Of a DNA stretch of 64,000 bases, positions 9,002-16,567 are shown piece by piece. The stretch's first letter is position 1. Every line of letters starts with the position of its first letter. Source of the DNA: JAAOIF01 sp965217125. Its GTDB lineage: Bacteria; Pseudomonadota; Gammaproteobacteria; PS1; Pseudothioglobaceae. The translations under genes were made by a program, and so were the position numbers. Under the pieces are notes generated by a model. That model saw only the letters and a list, made by a program, of their open reading frames with translations, searched no databases and was not told the DNA's origin. The stretch lies in assembly GCA_965217125.1 (NCBI GenBank), contig OZ244244.1, forward strand, positions 1,798,001 through 1,862,000, read 5' to 3'.

Positions 9002-10486
9002 ATGAATATTAAAAGCAAATTTTATCTGTATTTATTGGTAACTATTAGCCTGTCGCCGCTATTAGTGCATAAGTTGATGTTGGTTTATCAAGTGCCTAAT
9101 ATTGTTGATATGTTGTTAGTTTTGTTGATTTTATTGGTTTATTTGGGATTGTATCTGTCTATTCGTAAAGATTTTTTATTGCCGTTTAATGATTTAAAAA
9201 ATTGGGTCAATGATTACCATACTGATCAAAGTGCGCGTTTGAGCGATAAGCAAAAAACCACTTTTCAGCCAGTTGCTAAAGCGATTAACCACCTGATTGA
9301 CGAAAACCAGTATCTATATGATGATATGGAAGATATTTTGCAAAAGCAGATTCAACGCCTGAGCAAAAAATCCGCCTCGTTGGAAACTCTATATGGCGTT
9401 TCTTCAACACTCAACAGCACACACTCTGTTGAAGAATTATTTGAACATTTTTTAGATATTTTTATCAATATGACCAGCGCCGCCTCTGGTGTTGCACGCA
9501 ATTTAAACAGCGATGGGCAATTGCACTTAGTGGCACAACGCGGCGTTATTGACAACAAAGGGCAAATAGCGAGCGTATTAAGTAGCGATTGTTTTTGTGG
9601 TGCAGTGGCAACAGCACAAGATGTGCATGTGCAATTTAGTGTGCATACTTGTGCTAAGTGTGTGGGACAAAAATCCGCAACCAAAGCCGATATTGGCACG
9701 ATTTTTATTCCACTTAGATACCACGGTGAGGTGCTGGGCGTGTTTAATTTATTTTTTGATACTGAGCCATCTTTGGCGATTGACGAACGCGCACTGCTTG
9801 AATCGATTGCTGATAATATTGCCAGCGCACTTGATAAGGCAAGATTAGATGCCGAAACCAAACGCCTGGAGCTTTCACAACAGCACTTGTTTTTATCACA
9901 AGAGATTCACGATTCTTTGGCGCAAACCATTTATAGTTTAAAACTGCAAGTAACTGTTTTAGACGATATGCTCAAACAAGGCGCGCCAGCAGATGCCGGT
10001 AAAAAAGTCGCCAGCCTGCAAGCTAATATTACCCAAGCCAACCAAGAGCTCAGAGAATTGATGTGCAATTTTCGGGTGCCGTTAGACCCCAAAGGCATTG
10101 AAGTATCACTGCATAATTTAAGCAATCGATTTAAGGTTGAGGAAGGCATAGCCACCTATTTTCAGGTCAAGGGCAAAGCTAAATTTTCAGCAGAAACTGA
10201 AATGCAAATTATGCGCATTACCCAAGAAGCCCTGTCAAATATTCGCAAACATGCCAAGGCGCGTAATGTGCGTATTTTGCTCTCAGCCGAGCCGCATTGT
10301 CAGCTGCTGATTGAAGACGATGGCGTAGGTTTTAAAAAACAACAGTTTGATAGTGAAATAATGGGGAATAATATAGGTATGAACATTATGAAAGAACGCG
10401 CTGATAGAATTGGTGCAAGCATTGAAATTGAATCAGAAATGGATGAAGGCACGCGTATCATTGTTAGCTTTAAGGACAATAAATGA
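9002..10486 (+). CDS. NarX/NarQ-like sensor histidine kinase lacking a periplasmic sensor
   Basis: A 494-residue HisKA_3-type kinase. Two hydrophobic segments (about residues 8-25 and 35-54) are separated by only a few residues. The long periplasmic nitrate-binding P-box region of true NarX is therefore absent. A GAF-like domain at roughly 130-290 contains paired cysteines (DCFCG and CAKC near residues 195-220), like the cysteine module of the NarX family. The phospho-acceptor is in SQEIHDSLAQ (His303), and the ATPase core has RKHAKA and EDDGVGF. The partner regulator overlaps by four bases. The stimulus is probably cytoplasmic (redox, O2 or NO), but this is inference. Confidence 0.85.
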   Translation: MNIKSKFYLYLLVTISLSPLLVHKLMLVYQVPNIVDMLLVLLILLVYLGLYLSIRKDFLLPFNDLKNWVNDYHTDQSARLSDKQKTTFQPVAKAINHLIDENQYLYDDMEDILQKQIQRLSKKSASLETLYGVSSTLNSTHSVEELFEHFLDIFINMTSAASGVARNLNSDGQLHLVAQRGVIDNKGQIASVLSSDCFCGAVATAQDVHVQFSVHTCAKCVGQKSATKADIGTIFIPLRYHGEVLGVFNLFFDTEPSLAIDERALLESIADNIASALDKARLDAETKRLELSQQHLFLSQEIHDSLAQTIYSLKLQVTVLDDMLKQGAPADAGKKVASLQANITQANQELRELMCNFRVPLDPKGIEVSLHNLSNRFKVEEGIATYFQVKGKAKFSAETEMQIMRITQEALSNIRKHAKARNVRILLSAEPHCQLLIEDDGVGFKKQQFDSEIMGNNIGMNIMKERADRIGASIEIESEMDEGTRIIVSFKDNK

Positions 10487-11112
10487 AGATTTATATTATC
10501 GATGACCACGCCTTGTTTCGTAACGGATTAGTTTCATTATTACAATCAAGAAACATTAAGGCCCAAGCCGCCGCCTCAACAGAACAAGGCTTAGCAGAAA
10601 TTCCCAAGCTATCAATAGATATTATTCTACTAGATTTGCGTATGCCCGCCATGTCAGGCATTGAAGTATTAAAAACATTAAAAGCACAAGGCGAACAAAC
10701 ACCAATTGTTATGCTCACCACCAGCACCGAAGAAGCAGATTTACGCAATTGCTTAAAATACGGCGCTCAAGGCTATTTGCTAAAAGATATGCACCCAGAT
10801 GAATTAGTCGATGCCCTCAATGCAATCGTTACAGGCTCAATCATAGTAACGCCAGATATGACCCACATCTTAGCCAAAGTGCTATGCCATGAACTAAGCG
10901 ATAACAAAACAACTTTTAACGCACTCACCAATCGAGAAAAACAAGTCGCTTGCCAAGTCGCTAACGGGCATAGTAACAAAATAATCGCCCGAGAGTTCGG
11001 CATCTCTGACGGCACCGTTAAACTACATATGAAATCAATTTTAAAAAAACTCTCACTCAGCTCACGAGTCGAAGTAGCCGTGTTAGTAACCGAAAAAGGC
11101 TACTGTAAATAA
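10483..11112 (+). CDS. NarL/FixJ-family response regulator
   Basis: A 209-residue two-domain regulator. The receiver domain has MKIYIIDDHALFRNG at the N-terminus, a phospho-acceptor aspartate in LLDLRMP and the conserved lysine in LLKDMHP. A LuxR-type helix-turn-helix follows (LTNREKQVACQVANG, GTVKLHMKSILKKL). It is coupled to the sensor kinase upstream through an ATGA overlap, so the two should form one phosphorelay. The targets are not visible here; no nitrate-respiration genes lie in the window. Confidence 0.9.
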   Translation: MKIYIIDDHALFRNGLVSLLQSRNIKAQAAASTEQGLAEIPKLSIDIILLDLRMPAMSGIEVLKTLKAQGEQTPIVMLTTSTEEADLRNCLKYGAQGYLLKDMHPDELVDALNAIVTGSIIVTPDMTHILAKVLCHELSDNKTTFNALTNREKQVACQVANGHSNKIIAREFGISDGTVKLHMKSILKKLSLSSRVEVAVLVTEKGYCK

Positions 11113-11135
11113 ATTTCCACAAACAGATTTTCATA

Positions 11136-11156
11136 TATAATACTCTTAAAAGTATT
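11136..11156 (+). promoter_or_regulatory. Promoter -10 and overlapping palindromic operator of the toxin-antitoxin operon
   Basis: A perfect TATAAT is at 11136-11141, and a weak -35 (TTTCCA, 11114-11119) lies 16 bases upstream. The -10 overlaps a palindrome AATACT-CTTAAA-AGTATT (11139-11156). The ATG of the antitoxin follows 15 bases later. Antitoxins of the Phd/YefM family repress their own operon by binding such palindromes, so autoregulation is likely. Confidence 0.6.
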
Positions 11157-11170
11157 GTATAAAAACTATT

Positions 11171-11428
11171 ATGAATATTACCGCAAATGAAGTAAAAACC
11201 AAAGGCGTTTCTGTTTTTGGTGATGCTTTAAAACAAGCAGACGAAGTAGTGATCAATGTTCGTGGCAAAAACAAATATGTGGTGCTCGACATTGACCGCT
11301 ATAATCATTTTAGGGCAAACGAGTTAGATATTCTTTACATCCAAGCCCTGCAAGATATTAAAAATGGTGATTATAAAACCCAAACCGCAGAACAACATAT
11401 CCAATATGTTAATGATTTGTTAGAATGA
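11171..11428 (+). CDS. Type II antitoxin, Phd/YefM family
   Basis: An 85-residue protein starting MNITANEVKTKGVSVF, the Phd/YefM N-terminal fold that binds DNA. The motif VNVRGKNKYVVLDIDRY-like stretch (residues 27-44) corresponds to the family's strand region preceding the central helix. The C-terminal part is acidic and presumably wraps and neutralises the toxin. The stop overlaps the toxin start by four bases, the standard layout. It is preceded by its own promoter and operator. Confidence 0.85.
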   Translation: MNITANEVKTKGVSVFGDALKQADEVVINVRGKNKYVVLDIDRYNHFRANELDILYIQALQDIKNGDYKTQTAEQHIQYVNDLLE

Positions 11429-11700
11429 ATTATAAAATCATTGCCACTAAACATTATTTAAAAAAGTTAGAAAAATTTCTTAAACAACATCCAGAAGTAG
11501 TCTCTAAATACCAAAAAACTATTACCATACTTTCTGTAAACCCCAATTACCCAGCCCTTAGAACCCACAAACTACAAGGACAACTCAAGCAATACCACAG
11601 CGTCTCTATCAATCTGCAATATACAATAGTGGTTGATTTTATTATTCAAAACAATAAAATTATACTGCTTGATATTGGCACGCACAATGAGGTTTATTAA
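11425..11700 (+). CDS. Type II toxin, RelE/YafQ-like mRNA interferase
   Basis: A 91-residue basic protein of the RelE superfamily. It ends in LLDIGTHNEVY, close to the YafQ-type C-terminus (GTH followed by a hydrophobic residue), and has LRTHKLQGQLKQYHSVSI in the middle, where the family carries substrate-binding basic residues. Such toxins cut mRNA on the ribosome and are held inactive by the coexpressed antitoxin. No frame damage is seen, so the module is probably functional. Confidence 0.85.
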   Translation: MNYKIIATKHYLKKLEKFLKQHPEVVSKYQKTITILSVNPNYPALRTHKLQGQLKQYHSVSINLQYTIVVDFIIQNNKIILLDIGTHNEVY

Positions 11701-11743
11701 ATAAATGGACGCGTATCAACAATTAGTAGCACCAGCATTGCAC

Positions 11744-12526
11744 TCACTGTTTTCTTAAAACAGTATTACCACTTGACCCATCTGAGTCTCCCGAAGTTCC
11801 GCGCATAACGCCATCGCTAATGCTTAATTCAAAATTATCTGCTTGCCACCCGTTTTTGTTGGTTGTAGATAAAACCGTGCCATTCATATATGCAATACTA
11901 TTAGCAATATTAATATCCATACTTTCTTTTGCTGTATTTCCTATTGGAGAGTTGATATAAGCAATACCACTAAATTCTGTGTTGCTAATTTGATGATTGA
12001 TATGCAAAGTTATTTGATAATTTCCTTCAACAGCGTTCCCACTACTGCCACCATACGAACCAAAACTACCTTTCCAAGTGCCTAACAAATTATCCGCCAA
12101 TGTTTCCGCCTCTTTCTGTTGCCGCTGTTCTGCTTGGTTGTCTAACTGATAACAAACCGCTGAGGCTTTTTGTAAGAAACTTTCACAAGCACTACGGCGA
12201 GCTTTAAGCCAGCCGCCGCATTGTGCTTTGGCTTGTGCCTGTTGTTCTGCTGTGTAATTGCTACTAACGCCAGAAACCAAACCCAGCGCATCTTTTTGGC
12301 GGTGGTATTCTTTACGGCAAGCATTATCGCCAGTGTAGGCTTTTAGGCAGATTTCTTTGCTTTTTAACAGATAATTTGGTTTAATAACACCGCGCGGCAA
12401 ACTCACTGGCAATTGCCCAAGCCGCTCAGCACAATCACTTTCATCATTAAAATTAAAAGACTGAAATTGCAAGGCGTATGCCGTAGAAAAACCTATTAGG
12501 CAAATTATTAGAATTAGTTTTTTCAT
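11744..12526 (-). CDS. Secreted six-cysteine protein with LGTW domain, paralogue A
   Basis: A 260-residue protein of unknown function with a clear Sec signal (MKKLILIICLIGFSTAYA). It is one of three paralogues in this island. Residues 20-145 form a conserved domain with six cysteines (SDCAE, EICLK, NACRK, AQCGG, SACES, AVCYQ), presumably three disulfides in the periplasm. A linker rich in Q, E and A is followed by LLGTWKG and a strand-rich domain ending in GSSGNTVLRKQ. Only the central part (about residues 150-215) differs between copies. Copy A lacks the extra cysteine pair seen in the C-terminal domain of B and C. A relic of the holin gene 3' end sits just upstream. Confidence 0.75.
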   Translation of the reverse strand: MKKLILIICLIGFSTAYALQFQSFNFNDESDCAERLGQLPVSLPRGVIKPNYLLKSKEICLKAYTGDNACRKEYHRQKDALGLVSGVSSNYTAEQQAQAKAQCGGWLKARRSACESFLQKASAVCYQLDNQAEQRQQKEAETLADNLLGTWKGSFGSYGGSSGNAVEGNYQITLHINHQISNTEFSGIAYINSPIGNTAKESMDINIANSIAYMNGTVLSTTNKNGWQADNFELSISDGVMRGTSGDSDGSSGNTVLRKQ

Positions 12527-12582
12527 TTTGTTTTTTCTTTGGCTAAATTGTTTTCAGCAAATTTTAGCACGGTTTTTGAGGC
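12524..12582 (-). pseudogene. Relic of the 3' end of a holin-like gene, in front of paralogue A
   Basis: Read on the minus strand this stretch translates as ASKTVLKFAENNLAKEKTK followed by the stop, which matches the tail of the intact holin-like protein at 16320-16550 (APKTVQKFAEDDTTKENTK). The rest of the holin is missing. It shows that paralogue A was duplicated together with its upstream neighbour and that the neighbour was then deleted. Confidence 0.7.
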
Positions 12583-12619
12583 AAAAATCAAGCGATACTG
12601 AGCCTGTTGATTCTCATCA

Positions 12620-13015
12620 TCATTCTCCTTTATTTTTTAATAAAAACCATCCTAACACAATATATAAAATTCCAGTTGACAACAAACTAAAAGCAACATA
12701 ATGTCCTTTAATCTTAAAATATTCTACATTTTGTACAAGCGTTTTACCTATATCGTCCAACTTAATTAGATACAGTATTTCATTAGACTTATTAAGGTAA
12801 TGACACAAAACAATAACATGAGATACAAAAGCAAAAATCAATGTTGCCAATAAAATAATATTTGTTTTCTTTTGCAAATGTTGCTTTCTTTTGGATGTAA
12901 TAAACCAACCTATACACAATAATAAGAAACCTAAGTTAGCCCAAATATTATTAAGATAGGTGTCATAATTATGTTTTAGTGCTTCAAAAAGAACAGTAAA
13001 TGGCAATTCATTCAT
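12620..13015 (-). CDS. Small membrane protein, unknown function
   Basis: A 131-residue protein with three likely membrane helices: about 23-42 (WANLGFLLLCIGWFI), 52-75 (ILLATLIFAFVSHVIVL) and 105-124 (LLSTGILYIVLGWFLL). It starts after a good ribosome binding site (AGGAG). Its leader is nearly identical to that of the esterase gene at 15518. I do not recognise a family. It lies between the ankyrin lipoprotein and paralogue A in the same presumed transcription unit. Confidence 0.6.
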   Translation of the reverse strand: MNELPFTVLFEALKHNYDTYLNNIWANLGFLLLCIGWFITSKRKQHLQKKTNIILLATLIFAFVSHVIVLCHYLNKSNEILYLIKLDDIGKTLVQNVEYFKIKGHYVAFSLLSTGILYIVLGWFLLKNKGE

Positions 13016-13052
13016 TTTATTTCTCCTATTTATTAAAAAATCACTATTTTAC

Positions 13053-14114
13053 TCAATATACGCCACAATACCCTGGATTTATTTCCCTAATATTATGTTT
13101 AATTTTTTTAATTTCATTGTTAGTATCAAATATTGATTGATTTACATGGTTAATTCCATCTGTAGTTAATTTGCCATTTGCTAAACATAATTGTGCGTAT
13201 TTTATTAAAACATTATATGTTTTAAGTAGCTTGCAAGAGCCTTTTAGTGCGGTGCTGGTATCTAAGTCATCAGGTATTAATGAAGCCTCTTTTCGTGTTT
13301 GTGCTATTTCATAGGAACAAGCTGATTCAAAATTACCTGTATTACCACTATAACCAGAGTTACTGCCATAACTATTATTGCCATACGAAGAATTGTAAGC
13401 TGGCGGCGTATAACTACCACCATTTTTTATTGCTTTAATATTAGCGTAAGTACTGAGTATGGCAGTTGTTGTTTGTAAAGCAGTTAAAAGACCATCATTT
13501 GAATTGTTTTGATTGCCATAATTACCGCCACCTGCCGCCCTTAAAAGAGCCACTGATTCTGAATTTGTATCAACACCAAAGCTTCTTATGCCATCTGCCA
13601 GACCGTATGCAGTATCCCCCCATTTATCTTGTGCATTTACATCAGCACCTAAAGCAATAAGCGTTTTAATTGCTTTTGGGTTGTTCCATGCAGATATTAA
13701 AGGAGTGCTGTAATCTTCACTTCTGCTATTAATATTAGCACCAGCATTAACCAATGAAGTAATAACATTTTCTGGGTCTTTGTTATATCCTGCTGCATAA
13801 TGAAGAGATGACATAAACTCTTTATTTTTAATATTTACATCAGCACCAGCATTAGTTAAAAGTTGCATTATTTTTGCATTTTTATTAAATTTTGCAGCAT
13901 AAAAAATAGGAGTTAATCCATCATTATCTTTTGCATTTACATTAACACCACGAGTAATTAACTTTTTAACTTGTGCATCATTTTCATCCGCTACTGCTTT
14001 AAATAACGCCCTTTCTTGTTTGTTTTCAATTGAACTTATATCTGATTTTACAACATCAGTACTTACACATGAAAATAGCAATAAACTTGATAATATAATT
14101 AATAATGCTCTCAT
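13053..14114 (-). CDS. Ankyrin-repeat lipoprotein
   Basis: A 353-residue protein with a lipoprotein signal (LLLFSCVSTD, lipobox cysteine at about residue 16). Residues 30-190 hold four to five ankyrin repeats, with phrases such as GLTPIFYAAKFN, MSSLHYAAGYN and STPLISAWNN. A Tyr/Asn/Gly/Ser-rich low-complexity stretch follows at about 235-265, then a C-terminal segment with several cysteines and no recognised family. Secreted or lipid-anchored ankyrin proteins serve as immunity proteins or inhibitors next to toxic enzymes in several bacteria. Here it sits directly downstream of an esterase and a DUF1353 gene, so that role is plausible but unproven. Confidence 0.75.
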   Translation of the reverse strand: MRALLIILSSLLLFSCVSTDVVKSDISSIENKQERALFKAVADENDAQVKKLITRGVNVNAKDNDGLTPIFYAAKFNKNAKIMQLLTNAGADVNIKNKEFMSSLHYAAGYNKDPENVITSLVNAGANINSRSEDYSTPLISAWNNPKAIKTLIALGADVNAQDKWGDTAYGLADGIRSFGVDTNSESVALLRAAGGGNYGNQNNSNDGLLTALQTTTAILSTYANIKAIKNGGSYTPPAYNSSYGNNSYGSNSGYSGNTGNFESACSYEIAQTRKEASLIPDDLDTSTALKGSCKLLKTYNVLIKYAQLCLANGKLTTDGINHVNQSIFDTNNEIKKIKHNIREINPGYCGVY

Positions 14115-14152
14115 TTTGTTTTTTCTTGGTTAAATTATTCTCAGCAAATTCT
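14115..14152 (-). pseudogene. Degenerate holin 3'-end relic in front of the ankyrin gene
   Basis: The leader of the ankyrin gene repeats the sequence found before paralogues A and C (AATTTGCTGAGAATAATTT on the minus strand), with a one-base loss near the end. In frame it reads LEFAENNLTKKK, a decayed form of the holin tail. The DUF1353 gene stops immediately upstream of it. Confidence 0.6.
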
Positions 14153-14154
14153 AG

Positions 14155-14649
14155 CTATCTAAGATAGCCGTATGATTTGCTAGGATTGTTTTTATCTTTT
14201 CTACGGTGTTTTAGCCATGTGTACCAACCACATAAACCTAATGCAACCCAAGCAAGCATGTCAATAAATGCCATTCCATTTACATCTATACTTATTTCAA
14301 AAAATATTTTATCCCAATAGGCTTTTCCTGCTCCATTTTTATAATCATTGATATTTCCATCCTTGTCACTTGAGAGTAATTTATTATGCCTATATCCATA
14401 ATCATGAATCAAGCCCGGTATAAACAATAACCCAGTTGGGGATAACAACATCCATAATGGTCTTGGGATTGATGCACCATCAAATATAAATCCTTTTTCT
14501 ATTATGATTTTAGTCCCGTCTCTTAATGTATATGTCCAATCTTCTATAACTTCCCACTTTCTTATATAGAATATCCATAAAAATATTCGTATAAAAAATT
14601 GCCTATTTTTAGTTGGAATTGGCAACGGCTTTAATATTGGCATTATCAT
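14155..14649 (-). CDS. DUF1353 family protein
   Basis: A 164-residue protein with the DUF1353 signature: GFIFDGASIPRPLW, then a glycine-rich LLFIPGLIHDYGYR with the conserved HDxxYR. One hydrophobic segment near the C-terminus (about 127-143) may span the membrane. DUF1353 occurs mainly in phages and prophages and its function is unknown. Its presence next to a holin-like gene supports a phage-derived component of this island. It has an AGGAG ribosome binding site about nine bases before the ATG at 14649. Confidence 0.75.
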   Translation of the reverse strand: MIMPILKPLPIPTKNRQFFIRIFLWIFYIRKWEVIEDWTYTLRDGTKIIIEKGFIFDGASIPRPLWMLLSPTGLLFIPGLIHDYGYRHNKLLSSDKDGNINDYKNGAGKAYWDKIFFEISIDVNGMAFIDMLAWVALGLCGWYTWLKHRRKDKNNPSKSYGYLR

Positions 14650-14708
14650 CTATTACACTCCTTTTATTTGAATATCCTCTTGAAATAAAGAGTAGCGTTC
14701 CTATTACT

Positions 14709-15518
14709 TTATGGTAACAATTTTGATATATAACTGACAACCTCTTTATTGTTCCAATAAGAGGTGTGATAATCAGTACCAGACCAGCCACTATTATCAG
14801 CAGTTTTAACGGTTTTATCATCAACATTCCATTTATCAGATTGACTACCATAAATCTTGTTTGCAAAAGACTTTTTTGGAATATGAGCATAAGGATCGTG
14901 TTCGTCAATACCTTCTTCTGCACCACGAGCATAATAATCTTCTTGGTCAAATGTGTTTGGTTCTACAAACGGATCTTGTAAGTCGTAAATATTTAGCCAA
15001 TCGAAAGCATCTTTACCATTATGAGTAGGCAAGTTTTTTCTATGTTCATAATATCTTCTAGTTGTTAAAAGGCTGCCAAGACTAACAAAACCACGAACAG
15101 GCCATTCATTGCGATATTTATTATCAAATACTCCTTGCCTCATTAAATCACAAATAATATCAAAACAAACAACAGAGCCCAAACTGTGTCCTATTAAAAT
15201 ACAATTATCTAATTTAGCAATGCTGTCTTTTACAGTTTCTTGAATCATTTCTTTACCTTTCGCAGTCTGATAAACTTCTAAATCGACTAATGCATCATAA
15301 CCAAGACCAAGCAATTTTCCAACAATAGGGTTTATGAAACTTCCTAAAACCACAAGAGGAAGCTCTCGATTGCCTTTAAGATTATCACTTATATTTTCAT
15401 AAGCAGGTGTTAATATATTGTTGTTGCTGCTCATATTACCACCTAAGGTTTGTGGACCTTTGACAGCATCTTTGTCATCGCCAAATTGTACGCCGTGAAC
15501 AATTACTATATCAGCCAT
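14709..15518 (-). CDS. Alpha/beta-hydrolase, PGAP1/lipase-like serine esterase
   Basis: A 269-residue protein without a signal peptide. VIVHGVQ (residues 5-11) forms the oxyanion strand-turn, GHSLGS gives the nucleophile Ser112, and likely triad partners are the aspartate in YDLQDPF and the histidine in TDYHTSYW. This is the layout of lipases and of Tle-type phospholipase effectors of type VI secretion. The neighbours are exported proteins while the enzyme is not Sec-targeted, which is also how lipase effector/immunity pairs look. No VgrG, Hcp or PAAR gene is in the window. Substrate unknown. Confidence 0.78.
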   Translation of the reverse strand: MADIVIVHGVQFGDDKDAVKGPQTLGGNMSSNNNILTPAYENISDNLKGNRELPLVVLGSFINPIVGKLLGLGYDALVDLEVYQTAKGKEMIQETVKDSIAKLDNCILIGHSLGSVVCFDIICDLMRQGVFDNKYRNEWPVRGFVSLGSLLTTRRYYEHRKNLPTHNGKDAFDWLNIYDLQDPFVEPNTFDQEDYYARGAEEGIDEHDPYAHIPKKSFANKIYGSQSDKWNVDDKTVKTADNSGWSGTDYHTSYWNNKEVVSYISKLLP

Positions 15519-15543
15519 TTTATTTCTCCTGTTTATTAAAAAA

Positions 15544-16323
15544 TTACTGTTTTCTTAAAACAGTATTACCGCTTGACCCATCTGAGCCTGAGTCTCCCGA
15601 AGTTCCACGCATAATGCCATTGCTTATACTGAGTTCAAAATTATCTGCATACCAAACTTTACAAGTAGTTGATAAAACCGTGCCTTGTAAATAAGCAATG
15701 CCATCATAAATATTAATATCCATTCTTTGTTTAGCCTCGCAATTAATCTTATCCTGCTGAGATTTCATAATACCACTAAATTTACTGTTGTCAATCCTAC
15801 GATTGATATTTAAGGTTATATCAATATGACCACTTTTGCCATTAGAATAAGTAAAGTCATCGCCACCTTTCCAAGTGCCTAATAAATTATCTGCTAATGC
15901 TTCCGCCTCTTTTTGTTGCCGCTGTTCTGCTTGGCTGTTTAACCGATAACAAACCGCTGAAGCTTTTTGTAAAAAACTCTCACAAGCACTACGGCGAGCT
16001 TTAAGCCAATCGCCGCATTGTGTTTTGGCTTGTGTTTGTTGTTCAGCTGTATAATTGCTACTAACGCCCGAAACCAAACCCAGTGCATCTTTTTGGCGAT
16101 GGTATTCTTGGCGACAAGCATTATCGCCAGTATAAGCCTGCAAGCAGATTTCTTTGCTTTTTGACAGATAATTTGGGTTGATAATATCGCGCGGCAAACT
16201 CACTGGCAATTGTCCAAGTTGTTCGGCACAATCGCTTTCATCATTAAAATTAAATGATTGGAATTGCAAGGCGTATGCTGTAGAAAAACCTATTAGGCAA
16301 ATTATTAGAATTAGTTTTTTCAT
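15544..16323 (-). CDS. Secreted six-cysteine protein with LGTW domain, paralogue B
   Basis: A 259-residue paralogue of A and C, with the same signal peptide, the same six-cysteine N-terminal domain, LLGTWKGG, and the C-terminal tail DSGSDGSSGNTVLRKQ. The central segment differs and contains a cysteine pair (NCEAK and TTCKV) also present in copy C. Its ATG overlaps the stop of the holin-like gene by four bases. B is the only copy with an intact holin gene in front, so B with the holin may be the ancestral unit. Function unknown; export to the periplasm is well supported. Confidence 0.75.
   Translation of the reverse strand: MKKLILIICLIGFSTAYALQFQSFNFNDESDCAEQLGQLPVSLPRDIINPNYLSKSKEICLQAYTGDNACRQEYHRQKDALGLVSGVSSNYTAEQQTQAKTQCGDWLKARRSACESFLQKASAVCYRLNSQAEQRQQKEAEALADNLLGTWKGGDDFTYSNGKSGHIDITLNINRRIDNSKFSGIMKSQQDKINCEAKQRMDINIYDGIAYLQGTVLSTTCKVWYADNFELSISNGIMRGTSGDSGSDGSSGNTVLRKQ
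15547..15563 (-). terminator. Hairpin over the last codons of paralogue B followed by a T-run
   Basis: CTGTTTT-AAG-AAAACAG is a perfect 7-bp stem with a 3-base loop that encodes the final VLRKQ residues. On the minus strand the stop codon and six T residues follow at once. The same hairpin is kept in copies A (11747-11763) and C (17575-17591), but there the T-run is missing. It may be a weak terminator or attenuator before the esterase gene. The AT-rich stem makes this uncertain. Confidence 0.35.
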
Positions 16324-16550
16324 TTTGTGTTTTCTTTAGTTGTATCATCCTCAGCAAACTTCTGCACGGTTTTTGGGGCAAAAGCGGCGGTTAAAAAAGC
16401 AGTAATAATCAGTAAAGTATCGTCACTTTGTGTTTCGCGTAACACAACTAAAACTGATAATAAAATTGCTGTTACTAACGCCATCATACTCATCAAACGC
16501 ATTGCTGATTTGTTGCCTGTGTTGTCTTCAAAGAATTTTTTAGTATTCAT
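16320..16550 (-). CDS. Small holin-like membrane protein
   Basis: A 76-residue protein with a charged N-terminus, two hydrophobic segments (about 17-36, MRLMSMMALVTAILLSVLVV, and 45-61, TLLIITAFLTAAFAPKT) and a charged tail. Size and topology fit small phage holins and related membrane proteins. It overlaps the start of paralogue B by four bases. Its 3' end is the sequence whose relics precede paralogues A and C and the ankyrin gene. A holin role is inferred from topology and from the neighbouring DUF1353 gene only. Confidence 0.6.
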   Translation of the reverse strand: MNTKKFFEDNTGNKSAMRLMSMMALVTAILLSVLVVLRETQSDDTLLIITAFLTAAFAPKTVQKFAEDDTTKENTK

Positions 16551-16567
16551 AATTTCTCCTTTTAAAA

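Noticed and set aside
9352..9861. 169-codon ORF antisense to the NarX-like kinase
   Set aside because: It lies wholly opposite a well-supported gene, has no family features and no ribosome binding site; a frame shadow.
12142..12324. 60-codon ORF found both here and in paralogue B (15939-16121)
   Set aside because: Its conservation follows from the paralogy of the genes it overlaps in another frame.
14609..14950. 113-codon minus-strand ORF overlapping the esterase end
   Set aside because: Different frame of the esterase gene and overlaps the DUF1353 start; no domain evidence.
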